Part shown: one piece after another, positions 1 to 8,252 of the stretch
How the letters are laid out: each line of letters starts with the position of its first letter
How positions within the stretch are numbered: position 1 is the first letter of the stretch
Assembly: GCA_029262375.1 (NCBI GenBank)
Contig: JAJCZM010000038.1
Span: 119,308 to 183,307 of the forward strand
Source: Deltaproteobacteria bacterium
GTDB lineage: Bacteria > Desulfobacterota > Binatia > UBA1149 > SPBQ01
Direction: 5' to 3'
Length of the DNA stretch: 64,000 nucleotides
The notes under the pieces: model-generated
Told to the model about the DNA's origin: nothing
Database searches by the model: none
What the model saw: the letters and a program-made list of their open reading frames with translations, nothing else
Translations under genes and position numbers: made by a program

Positions 1-1082
1 CCCGTCAGGCTAACGCGTCCTGCATGCGCAAGCGCCGAATTGAGCCGATGGGAATCTAGCTCTGCGTTGCGCCGTTCGCTGACGGCGGCACTCATCGCAA
101 GCCCGGTGACGCAGACCATCGCGATACAAATCTGCAATAGCAGCAGTGAATCGTTGAGCACCGCTCCTGCAAACGGGCCACGACCTTGCGCGGTGTTGAT
201 CAACGCTACGGCGGAAACGAGAGCAATGCCGAGCGTAGCCCCATGACGACCGTAGCTGTACGCGAGCCACGTCAGCACAGGAACCGTGATGAATGCCAGC
301 GGGACCGAAACGTCGCGCCCCAACCAATCGCCAAACAGCAGAAAACTAAACGCGGTCAGTACGAGGAGCAGAGCCACCGGCTTGAACCACATATGAGGTG
401 AGATCAACCACTGCGGCAGTCGTCGCCACGCGAGAAGTAGCGGCGCGACAAGCATCACGCCGACGGAGTTCCCAACCCACCAGGTGATCCAAGCGTAGCT
501 GTAGCTAGTCCAAGGAAGGGATCCCGATACGGCCAGGCTGGTGACGCCGATCGTCGCGGCAGCCGCACAGCTCGCCCAACCGGCGAGAAGAAACAGTGCC
601 ACTAAACTGCGTACGCTCTCCATTGGGTCGATGTCCAGGCGACCCGTCGCGAGCGCGAACATATAGGCACCGAACAGCGGCTCCAGTGCTGAGCCGCTGG
701 CGATGCCGGCTCCTACTGCGACCGAGTGCGAGAACTCCAACCAGGTCGCGGCGCCGATCAATGCTGGAACGTCGGCAAGGAACGCGGCCAGCCAGATTCC
801 CGGCCACACGCGCGGCCCGTAGAGCAGCACGGCTACCAGCGCGAAGCCCGAGGGAAGCCCAACGGGCGTCACGGTGCCGGGATAGATCGCGACCAGATGG
901 CCTAGCTTCGCCGTCGCAAAGTACGTCACGCCCACGGCCGCCGTGATCGCGCAATGCTTTACGAGATCGCGAGCGATCACATCGCTCGCAGGCCGGCCGG
1001 TGCCACAGGTACCCGCGTTCCGCGAGAAGATGTCGCCGCCAAGCTCAGAACTCGCGCGACCGGCTATCGAAACACCCGACAT
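1..1082 (-). CDS. MASE1-domain sensor histidine kinase, 3' part beyond window
   Basis: The reading frame is open from an ATG at 1082 (in-frame TAG just upstream) to the left edge, giving about 360 visible residues. It reads as a polytopic membrane protein with the landmarks of a MASE1 sensory domain: an early GVTYFATAKLG helix, the RVWPGIWLAAFLAD segment and WWVGNSVGVMLVAPLLLAW. The last visible residues (ERRNAELDSHRLNSALAHAGR) have the heptad pattern that in MASE1 kinases leads into a HisKA dimerisation helix and its H-box, so the catalytic half is presumably cut off. MASE1 is an integral-membrane sensor of unknown ligand found on kinases and GGDEF proteins. No convincing ribosome site precedes the ATG; an internal GTG about 34 codons in is an alternative start. 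Kinase output is inferred, since GGDEF or PAS outputs are also known after MASE1. Confidence 0.8.
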   Translation of the reverse strand, partial: MSGVSIAGRASSELGGDIFSRNAGTCGTGRPASDVIARDLVKHCAITAAVGVTYFATAKLGHLVAIYPGTVTPVGLPSGFALVAVLLYGPRVWPGIWLAAFLADVPALIGAATWLEFSHSVAVGAGIASGSALEPLFGAYMFALATGRLDIDPMESVRSLVALFLLAGWASCAAAATIGVTSLAVSGSLPWTSYSYAWITWWVGNSVGVMLVAPLLLAWRRLPQWLISPHMWFKPVALLLVLTAFSFLLFGDWLGRDVSVPLAFITVPVLTWLAYSYGRHGATLGIALVSAVALINTAQGRGPFAGAVLNDSLLLLQICIAMVCVTGLAMSAAVSERRNAELDSHRLNSALAHAGRVSLT

Positions 1083-1253
1083 AGTTATCTATTGTTTCGC
1101 ACAGCACAGCCCGCGCCTACCTGAATCGTACGCGCGCACGCAGTAGTTATTCCCCGGTGATGGCCACACTCAGGGTTATCCACTAGGGGTGCGTCTCGAG
1201 CGGTTCGTACTTCGTCGCACGACTCGGCGATACGAGCGCTCGCCAACGACACC

Positions 1254-2459
1254 ATGTTCGCCGGCAAATCAGCAAGGGTCGCGATTTTCAGGTCATACGC
1301 AGCGTGCGTAGTAGCCATTGCCGCATGTGCCATAGCACCTGGGCAAGCGCTGCGCGCAGCACCGACATCGCTGTCGTCCCGGACTCTTCTGACGTCGAAA
1401 TGGACAGTCGAAGGACCCATCGAAGGCGCCAACGATATTAGTGGTATCGCGTGTGCCGATTCGCCTGCAAACAACAACTGCCTGATCGCTTCTGATGAAT
1501 TGCGCAGTGTTCAATGCGTCCGTTTGCAGCAGACTGTGGATCAATTCGGTCCGTCGGACCAGGCCAACCCTCGGATCATCTCGGGCGGCTCCATCGAGCT
1601 GTTCGGCAGTGGTGATGAGCTCGACGCCGAAGGCATCGCCGTCGCCAACGGCCACTACTACGTAATCGGTTCGCACGCGCTTTCGCGCAAGGACCATCTT
1701 CAACACAATCGCCATCACGTCGTCCGCTTCCCGACCTCACTTTGCGATGAATCACACCGCAAGCCTGGGGATGGAGCTATCGTCGAAAAGACGAGTCTCA
1801 ACGACACGATCAAAAACCAGGACTCGCTCGCGCCGTTTCTGCGCCGACCGCTCACAAGCGGCGGAATCAACATCGAGGGTATCGCGATCGCCCGGGGACG
1901 CGCCTACATCGGATTCAGAAGTCCGTCGCGAGACGCGCGCGTCGCCGTCGCGAGCCTGGCCGTCGAAGGCCTGTTCGACGCACATCCTACGAACGCGAGC
2001 ATTTCGTGGCTGCACCTCGGCAAGGACCGAGGGATTCGCGATCTGGCGCGTGTTTCCGACGGCCTGTTGATTCTGACCGGCAACGCGTCGATTTCGGTGG
2101 ACGGCAACCGACATAAGCGGCTGGCGGCAACTATCGCGCACTGGGATCTGCGCTCGCAACGCCCCGTGCCGTTGGCAACGCTGCCCACGGCGTCCGGGAA
2201 ACCCGAAGCGCTGCTCGTACTCAGCGAGACAGACGAAGCATACCGGGTTCTGATACTGCGGGATTCCGCCGCGTCGGGAGCGCCGGCCGAGTATCTCGTC
2301 GCCAAGCACCGCCCGCCGGCCCTAGTCGCCAATCGCATCCCCCGTCACTCCCGTATAAGAAAAGTGTATGGACCCGATCACGCTCTACCAGTTCGAACTC
2401 TGCCCGTTCTGCCACAAAGCCAAGGCCGCCATGGATTTGAAAGGCCTCCCGTATCGTAA
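1254..2459 (+). CDS. Exported DUF3616-like protein
   Basis: The 401-residue protein starts at an ATG and has a signal-peptide-like N-terminus (hydrophobic residues about 14-32, ending in GQALRAAP). The body resembles the DUF3616 family, predicted beta-propeller proteins of unknown function. It has the ordered landmarks DISGIACAD, DELDAEGIAVANGHYYVIGSH, INIEGIAIARGRAYIGFRSP, an ISWLHLGKDRGIRDLA segment and AYRVLILRDS. The protein is probably exported to the periplasm or cell surface. The last roughly 31 codons overlap the start of the next gene in another frame, and this tail (HSRIRKVYGPDHALPVRTLP) does not look like conserved family sequence. The natural protein may therefore once have been shorter. 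There is no operon evidence beyond the overlap. Function is not known. Confidence 0.8.
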   Translation: MFAGKSARVAIFRSYAACVVAIAACAIAPGQALRAAPTSLSSRTLLTSKWTVEGPIEGANDISGIACADSPANNNCLIASDELRSVQCVRLQQTVDQFGPSDQANPRIISGGSIELFGSGDELDAEGIAVANGHYYVIGSHALSRKDHLQHNRHHVVRFPTSLCDESHRKPGDGAIVEKTSLNDTIKNQDSLAPFLRRPLTSGGINIEGIAIARGRAYIGFRSPSRDARVAVASLAVEGLFDAHPTNASISWLHLGKDRGIRDLARVSDGLLILTGNASISVDGNRHKRLAATIAHWDLRSQRPVPLATLPTASGKPEALLVLSETDEAYRVLILRDSAASGAPAEYLVAKHRPPALVANRIPRHSRIRKVYGPDHALPVRTLPVLPQSQGRHGFERPPVS

Positions 2460-3108
2460 GGTCGAGGTAAATCCGTACTCGAAGAAAGAGCTTCCCGAGC
2501 TTCCCGAGGGCACCCCGCGAAAAGTGCCGGTGCTGCAGTTCGAAGACCGCACGGTTCAGGATTCGACCGACATACTGGCGTTCCTCGAACAGCGATTCGA
2601 CGGCGCTCCGTCTCTGCTACCCGCCGATGCCCCATCGCGCGACCGTGCAAAAGAGATCGAAGACTGGGTCGATACCGACCTCACTCAAGTATTGCCGACA
2701 GTCATCTACGGCACGTGGGGCGAGGCCGCCAAAGCCGCACAGGTCACCGCTAAGTCGTCGAACTTCGGCCCACTCGCCAACGTGATGGTGCGTGCCGGCG
2801 GTTCGCTCATCATGCATCAGATCGCGAAGCGCATCGTCAAGAAACGAGGTGGAGGCGATCCTCACGAGATGCTCGGCGCAGAGCTCGACCGGCTGGAAGC
2901 CTGGCTCGGCGACAGCGACTACGTGTGCGGCGACCGAATCTCGCTGGGAGATGCCGCCGCGCATGGTGCGTTGACCTGCATCAAGGAATTCCCCGCATTC
3001 GCACGCATCGTCGAGAGACCAAGATTGGCCGCTTGGTACGATCGAGTCGCCAATGCACGGGCCGTCGGATCGGCCGCTGCTGCTGCTGCTGCTGCTGCGG
3101 CGGCCTGA
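2368..3108 (+). CDS. Glutaredoxin/GST-like thiol transferase with poly-alanine tail
   Basis: The 246-residue protein begins with a thioredoxin-fold GST N-terminal domain: residues 1-80 contain LYQFELCPFCHKAKAAM, with a CPFC redox motif as in glutaredoxins, and the cis-Pro signature KVPVL followed by DSTDILAFLE. An all-helical GST C-terminal domain follows, with the DYVCGDRISLGDAAAHGALT signature near residues 188-207. Such proteins conjugate or reduce thiols in the cytoplasm; the substrate cannot be told. It ends in eleven consecutive alanines encoded by a GCT microsatellite, probably recently expanded and of little function. Its start lies inside the 3' end of the DUF3616-like gene, which suggests translational coupling. 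The acyl-CoA-dehydrogenase-like gene follows 42 bases later on the same strand. Confidence 0.88.
   Translation: MDPITLYQFELCPFCHKAKAAMDLKGLPYRKVEVNPYSKKELPELPEGTPRKVPVLQFEDRTVQDSTDILAFLEQRFDGAPSLLPADAPSRDRAKEIEDWVDTDLTQVLPTVIYGTWGEAAKAAQVTAKSSNFGPLANVMVRAGGSLIMHQIAKRIVKKRGGGDPHEMLGAELDRLEAWLGDSDYVCGDRISLGDAAAHGALTCIKEFPAFARIVERPRLAAWYDRVANARAVGSAAAAAAAAAAA
3076..3096 (+). repeat. (GCT)7 trinucleotide microsatellite
   Basis: Seven perfect GCT units encode alanine at the extreme C-terminus of the GST-like protein, followed by GCG GCG GCC and the stop codon. Slippage here would change only the length of the alanine tail. Confidence 0.95.
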
Positions 3109-3150
3109 GTACGCAACGCGCACGACCGGCGCTCTTTGTGAAGTAACGCT

Positions 3151-4293
3151 ATGCCCAATCCCCAACTCGAAGCCGCACGCGAGCTACGCCCGTTCATCGA
3201 TCGACACGCTACGCGCAGCGAGGGCCGAACGATCGCCGAACCGGTCGTCCGCGCTCTCGACGACGCCGGCCTGTACGGCGTAATGACTCCGCGCGATGTT
3301 GGCGGTTCGGAACTCTCCATCGCCGAGCTGCTCGACGTCTACGAAGAGGTTTCGCGCGCCGATGGCTCCACCGGTTGGTGTCTGATGGCAAGCGCGGGCG
3401 TGACCGCCTACTTCGGTGCTTATTCTCCGGATTCGTTCACCTCGCAGCTATTTGCCGACGGCGTCCCACTGGCCGCAGGTCAATTCGCGCCGAACGGGCT
3501 CGGTACTCCGACAGACGGCGGCTATCGGCTGACGGGCAATTATTCGTTCGGCAGCGGCATCGCACACGCCGCATGGGTCGGCGCGGGACTGTTCACCGTC
3601 GTCCCCGAGGGAGAAGACGGGAACCCGCAGCTTCTCTTCTGCGTGACGCCCGCGAAGAATGTGAAGCGCCAAGGTAACTGGGACGTTCTCGGACTGCAGG
3701 CGACCGCGAGCGAAGACTACGCGATCGAAGACGTGTTCATTCCCGAAGAAGCGACATTCGATTTCTTCGCGCCTACGCGCCATCGCGGCGGTCCGCTGTA
3801 CGACCTGGGAGTGCTCGCGCTCACCGCAATCGGCCATGCCGGCTTCGCACTCGGCGTCGCCCGTCGTGCTCTCGACGAACTGGCTTCGGTCGCGAAGACG
3901 AAACACAGAATGGGCGCCGCCACGGCTCTCGTCGACAGCGAAGCGTTCCTGCTCGAGCTCGGCCGACTCGAGTCACGCTACCGCAGCGTGCGCGCATGGG
4001 TATACGAAGCTGCACTGGCCGCGGAGCGGGCCGCCGTCGAGGCGCGCGACGCCGCCGTCGAGATCAATGTGCTTCGACAGGCAACCGTGTACGCCACGCA
4101 CGAAGCCTCGGAAGTCGTACGCGGAGCGTACCTGGCAGCCGGAAGCACGGCACTTCGTCGCGGACCGATAGAACGCTGCTTCCGCGACATTCACGCCGGT
4201 ACGCAGCACTTCTTCGCGAGCAATGCGGGCACGTTGGATTTCGGACGCGATGTGCTCACGAACGCCGGCGAGTCGGCCCTAGACAACGACTAG
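3151..4293 (+). CDS. Acyl-CoA dehydrogenase-fold flavoprotein, probable flavin-dependent monooxygenase
   Basis: The 380-residue protein has the full acyl-CoA dehydrogenase architecture: an N-terminal helical domain (RALDDAGLYGVMTPRDVGG), a middle beta domain (GYRLTGNYSFGSGIAHAAW) and a C-terminal four-helix domain. It belongs to the branch containing HsaA, DszC and p-hydroxyphenylacetate hydroxylase. Evidence for this is the ADGSTGWCLMASAG and SGIAHAAW(V)G pattern, and the absence of a clear glutamate-base motif of true dehydrogenases. Members of that branch use reduced flavin to hydroxylate aromatic or sulfur compounds and need a separate flavin reductase, which is not visible nearby. The substrate is unknown. 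The gene ends with its TAG overlapping the stop of the convergent propeller gene. Confidence 0.85.
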   Translation: MPNPQLEAARELRPFIDRHATRSEGRTIAEPVVRALDDAGLYGVMTPRDVGGSELSIAELLDVYEEVSRADGSTGWCLMASAGVTAYFGAYSPDSFTSQLFADGVPLAAGQFAPNGLGTPTDGGYRLTGNYSFGSGIAHAAWVGAGLFTVVPEGEDGNPQLLFCVTPAKNVKRQGNWDVLGLQATASEDYAIEDVFIPEEATFDFFAPTRHRGGPLYDLGVLALTAIGHAGFALGVARRALDELASVAKTKHRMGAATALVDSEAFLLELGRLESRYRSVRAWVYEAALAAERAAVEARDAAVEINVLRQATVYATHEASEVVRGAYLAAGSTALRRGPIERCFRDIHAGTQHFFASNAGTLDFGRDVLTNAGESALDND

Positions 4294-5954
4294 TCGGACG
4301 GCGCCGAGAACCGCCACACGGCGAGCACGCCGGACTCGTCTCCGGAAACGATCGATTCGCCCGACCATGCGAGACCCGTAATCGCCGCCTTGTGGTAGTC
4401 CATCTGTAGGCCGGGCCGCAACGCCGGTACCGTGAAAAGTCGGAGCGCGCCCTTGGCGCCACCGACCACCAGACGCCGACCGCTGGGATCGGCCACCACG
4501 CGCAGCTGAGGCGGCAACATGCCGCGTTCCCCGACCTGACCTCCTGAGGTCGCGTGCCAGGCACGGACGAAGCCGTCCTTCGACGTGCCGGCGAGATAGT
4601 CACCGGCGAACGCTAGCGACGAGATGCGCGCGAGACGTGTCGACATCTCGGCCAGTTGCAATCCCGCAGAGTCGAACACCCGCACAACACCGGCGTCATC
4701 CGCGACGGCCACGCGTGCGCCGTCCGAACTGACTGCGAAAGCAACGATCATCGCGTCCATCGCGGCGAAGCGGCGCGGCGCAGAGTCGTCGTCGGCGATC
4801 TGCACCAGGTCCTTGCGGTACGAAATCTGCGCAACCATCGGGCCTTTTTCACTGGGACGTTGCGCATCCAGCACCAGTCCGTCGGCGGCGGAAAGCTCTC
4901 CGAGCAGGCGCCCGCTGCCGCTCTCGTAGCGAAGGAAACGATTCTCCAAAACCACTACGGCTTCGGCGCCATCCGGCGGAACGGCGACAAGCGCATTCGG
5001 TGCGTCGGCGTGCTCGTGGTGACCGGGCGCAGGCGGTACGTCGGGCGCGGGTTTGAACTGCGCACGCCGCTTTCCGTCCGGCAGGCTCCAGGTGCTCACC
5101 GGCAAATCCACCGAGCCAACGCCGACGTAGTGACCGCCTGCCGACAGGGCGAGAGCCGCGATCGCACGGCCGAAATCCATCGAGCACCACGGCTTACTGA
5201 TGGCGTAGTAGGCTTTGTTCTGCATCGGCTCGCAGCGCTTGGGCATCTGCGGCTTCTTGCGCACAGCACGTTCGAGCGGGAGCAAAAACTCGACGTTGAT
5301 CGTCTCTTCGCCGCGTACGAGATCGAACTCGATGACGACTTCATCGACTTCGAACTCGTCGAACCTCGTGCCCAATGCCGGACCGGTATTGGTGGACATT
5401 CTGCCGAGCGCGCGAGTAATCGCGTTGTCGCCGTCGTGCAATATCGCTTTCCCAAAAAAGCCGCGCAGTGGCAACGGCCTGCGTGAGATGTCGCTCAGAT
5501 AGGCACGCACGACACCGTCGCGCGCTGCAACCGCTTCGACGTGATAGTCGCCGACCATTCCAACGAATCCACCATGGTGTGGATTGTGATGATGACCGAA
5601 CTGCTGTTCTGAATCCGCCGCGGCCGGCGCCGCCGTACGAGATTGGGGCAGAGGCCATACGGCGCCGATCGCGTCCCCCCCGTCTGATTCCCTTGCTGAG
5701 AACCCCACTCTGCTGCGCGCCTGAATCTCCGACAGGTCGCGCCGCCCTACGTACGAATAGGCAATTCGCGTGACCGGCCCCCCTCCAGGCCCAGGATCGC
5801 GATCGATGATGATGCGACCGGCACCGGCATCCACGCTCGCGAGCGTCCCGGTGAGGGAGAGCGGAGAGGGCTGTGAGAGCCCCACGAACAACAAGATGAG
5901 CGCCACGATGAGCGAGAGGAGCAAGACAATTGGTGTGGAGGGTCTGTTACGCAT
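4290..5954 (-). CDS. Membrane-anchored WD40-type beta-propeller protein
   Basis: The 554-residue protein has one N-terminal transmembrane segment (residues about 8-27, IVLLLSLIVALILLFVGL) that should anchor it in the inner membrane with the rest in the periplasm. A first domain (about 35-240) includes a His-rich stretch (GHHHNPHHGG) near residue 120. The C-terminal half has WD40-like blades, for example AFAVSSDGARVAVADDAGVVRVFDSAG, SLAFAGDYLAGTSKDGFVRAW and ITGLAWSGESIVSGDESGVLAVW. No enzymatic residues are recognisable; a scaffold or sensing role is inferred from the fold. The gene is divergent from the PQQ-propeller gene and convergent with the flavoprotein gene, with overlapping stop codons. 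Confidence 0.8.
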   Translation of the reverse strand: MRNRPSTPIVLLLSLIVALILLFVGLSQPSPLSLTGTLASVDAGAGRIIIDRDPGPGGGPVTRIAYSYVGRRDLSEIQARSRVGFSARESDGGDAIGAVWPLPQSRTAAPAAADSEQQFGHHHNPHHGGFVGMVGDYHVEAVAARDGVVRAYLSDISRRPLPLRGFFGKAILHDGDNAITRALGRMSTNTGPALGTRFDEFEVDEVVIEFDLVRGEETINVEFLLPLERAVRKKPQMPKRCEPMQNKAYYAISKPWCSMDFGRAIAALALSAGGHYVGVGSVDLPVSTWSLPDGKRRAQFKPAPDVPPAPGHHEHADAPNALVAVPPDGAEAVVVLENRFLRYESGSGRLLGELSAADGLVLDAQRPSEKGPMVAQISYRKDLVQIADDDSAPRRFAAMDAMIVAFAVSSDGARVAVADDAGVVRVFDSAGLQLAEMSTRLARISSLAFAGDYLAGTSKDGFVRAWHATSGGQVGERGMLPPQLRVVADPSGRRLVVGGAKGALRLFTVPALRPGLQMDYHKAAITGLAWSGESIVSGDESGVLAVWRFSAPSD

Positions 5955-6053
5955 GATTGATCACTGGATTAATATTACCGTTTCCTGCTAGCGTCGCACA
6001 TCAAAGTCTCGTCTACGCCACCGACCAGCCCACGCATCGGACGCCCTCACGTT

Positions 6054-6089
6054 CACGTATGCCCATGTATGCACGTCTGCCCATGTATG
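6054..6089 (+). repeat. Two tandem 18-bp repeats in the leader of the PQQ-propeller gene
   Basis: CACGTATGCCCATGTATG is followed directly by CACGTCTGCCCATGTATG with one mismatch, ending 11 bases before the chosen ATG. Each copy contains ATG codons, so the repeat also creates alternative in-frame starts that would add MPMYARLPMYEGSS before the signal peptide. Confidence 0.9.
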
Positions 6090-6100
6090 AAGGATCCTCG

Positions 6101-8086
6101 ATGAAGAAAGTTCTCGCGCTCGCTACCGTCGCCGCTTTAGCTCTAGGCGTTTTGACCGACGCGGCGGCCCAGTGCCCGCCAAGCTGCCCGCTGAGCGGCG
6201 GCGGCGATGAGACCACCGACTGTCACTCCGAATTGGCGTCGACCGCGATGTCGCTGAACTCGCCGTTCTTCAATCCGATCAAACTAAAGCCGGCCAAGGA
6301 ACATCGCTGCTTCGACGGTGATCCCGGATGCGATCTGGACGCAACCGTCAACGGTGCCTGCCGGTTCGATATCGACGTGTGCTTCCGCAACGCAGATCCG
6401 AACTTACCCGGTTGCACGCCCGCCGATGTGACCGCATTCGACGTCAAAGGCGAGTCCAAATTCCCGGGGTTCGCCGCCCTCGAGAGTGCAGCAAGTGCGT
6501 TGCTCCCGGCCACGAGCAACGTGTGCACGACGGGACAGAGTGTTACGTTGGCACTCAAGCAAACCTCGAAAGGAATACTCAAGCGCTCCAGGCTGACCTT
6601 CGCGACAACGAGTACGACCGCAAGCGCGAAGGACAAAGACAAGGTGAAGATGAGCTGTGTCCCCGCTCGGTGGCCCAAGCACGGCTTCGACCATCGCAAC
6701 ACGCGCAGCAACCCACTCGAATCGTCGCTGACGCCGGCGAACGCCGCCGGACTCGTCGCGAAGTGGAATTTCCACATCTCGGACTCCTTCGATAGCTCGG
6801 TCACCAGCACACCGACCGTCGGACGAAAACTCGTCTACGTCACCGCGTGGGACGGCAAGGTGTATGCGCTCGACCGCAAGAAGGGCAAGGTCAAGTGGAC
6901 CTACGACACCGAATCGAAGAACCCCTCATACGATATCGACGGCGTGCAGACCTCGGCTACATTGACCGCGGACGGCCGGCTCATCGTGGGCGACGCGAAC
7001 GGCGACATTCACTGTCTCGACGCGAAAAAAGGCGGGCTGCTTTGGAAGAGCAGCATCGGTGAGGGCGACGAATCCACGGACGGAGCGCACGCGTGGTCAT
7101 CGGCAACGGTAGCAAACAATCGGGTATTCGTCGGCCGGTCCTCCCACCTCGACACGCCGTGCACTCAAGGCGGGATCTACGCATTCGATCTAGATACCGG
7201 CGCGCAACTCTGGCAGTTCGACACGGTTCCGGACAACGTCTGCGACAACGACACGAACATCGAATGTTCGATGAATTCCGATTGCGGTGCGGGAACCTGC
7301 GTACCCGGGCTAGGCGGCGGGGTCACCGCCACAGCCGCGACCAGCAACGACGGCGAAACCGTCTACCTGAGCGTCATCGGTTGCTATACCTTCCCCTCGA
7401 TCGGCAACTCCGACGCAATCATCTCACTAAACGCCGCCACCGGTGCGCTCAACTGGTCGCACCGAACACGTACCGTCGAACAGTTCATCGACGGCCCGCC
7501 CTACCACGACTACGGCTTCGTCAACGGCCCGATTCTCATGGACATTCCCGACGGTGCAGGAACACAGGAGGTCGTCGTAGCCGGCAGCAAAGATGGCTCG
7601 CTCTACGCCATCGATACCGCGACAGGTACGGCGGTATGGGTACGCGAGGTACAACCTGCAACGGACTTCGTCGCCTTCGGTCTCTTCAACGGCGCCATCG
7701 GTGCCGCCGACGACAAAATCTTCGCGAGCCTGTTCGATCTCGAGTTCCCGACCACCAATGAAGGACTCGATCGCTTGCACGCATTCGACTCCGAGACAGG
7801 CGCTACGAGCTGGTCGGCGCAAACCGATGTGTTCAGCTGGTCCGACGTCGCTCTGGCCGGTGGACTACTGTTCGTCGGCGAGAAGGCCCTCCCGGGTGTA
7901 GGGGAATCTCCGACTCTCAACGTCTACGATGCCGATACCGGCGCGCTGCTGCGCACGCTGGGCGTTCTCGACGGAATATTGAGTCCGGTAGTGGGCGGTT
8001 CCGCCGTCGTAGACGGCACGCTCTACGTCCCATACGGCACGCTCGGCGGCCAGGGCGGCCTGGCAGCATTCGAAGTACCCGAATAA
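6101..8086 (+). CDS. Exported PQQ-type beta-propeller protein
   Basis: The start was chosen at the ATG at 6101 because AGGA precedes it and a classic signal peptide follows (MKKVLALATVAALALGVL, cleavage near DAAAQ), giving 661 residues. After a Cys-rich N-terminal region (about 20-185) there are at least seven PQQ-like blades with the W-docking pattern, such as VYALDRKKGKVKWTYDT, IHCLDAKKGGLLWKSS, AFDLDTGAQLWQFDT, LYAIDTATGTAVWVRE and LHAFDSETGATSWSAQT. A small Cys insertion (ECSMNSDCGAGTC) matches motifs in other secreted proteins of this window. The fold is shared by BamB and quinoprotein dehydrogenases, but no catalytic dehydrogenase residues are evident, so binding or scaffolding is as likely as catalysis. 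It is probably periplasmic or surface-exposed. Confidence 0.88.
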   Translation: MKKVLALATVAALALGVLTDAAAQCPPSCPLSGGGDETTDCHSELASTAMSLNSPFFNPIKLKPAKEHRCFDGDPGCDLDATVNGACRFDIDVCFRNADPNLPGCTPADVTAFDVKGESKFPGFAALESAASALLPATSNVCTTGQSVTLALKQTSKGILKRSRLTFATTSTTASAKDKDKVKMSCVPARWPKHGFDHRNTRSNPLESSLTPANAAGLVAKWNFHISDSFDSSVTSTPTVGRKLVYVTAWDGKVYALDRKKGKVKWTYDTESKNPSYDIDGVQTSATLTADGRLIVGDANGDIHCLDAKKGGLLWKSSIGEGDESTDGAHAWSSATVANNRVFVGRSSHLDTPCTQGGIYAFDLDTGAQLWQFDTVPDNVCDNDTNIECSMNSDCGAGTCVPGLGGGVTATAATSNDGETVYLSVIGCYTFPSIGNSDAIISLNAATGALNWSHRTRTVEQFIDGPPYHDYGFVNGPILMDIPDGAGTQEVVVAGSKDGSLYAIDTATGTAVWVREVQPATDFVAFGLFNGAIGAADDKIFASLFDLEFPTTNEGLDRLHAFDSETGATSWSAQTDVFSWSDVALAGGLLFVGEKALPGVGESPTLNVYDADTGALLRTLGVLDGILSPVVGGSAVVDGTLYVPYGTLGGQGGLAAFEVPE

Positions 8087-8252
8087 TCCGCCCGAACGCT
8101 CTACAGCGTCTGCTTTGTCGTGCAATCGACACGCGAGTCACGCCGAGTTCGCGCAGCAAGCCACTCCTTATGATTGCTATAATTCAACGTTGCCGGATTT
8201 CCCCGCGAGCGCTCGCAGTGCGCTCGTGCAGGGAGACCGTACGCTTGAGTTC

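Noticed and set aside
4656..5486. 276-codon plus-strand frame opposite the membrane-anchored propeller gene
   Set aside because: No domain or start signal; the minus strand shows an anchor helix and WD40-like blades.
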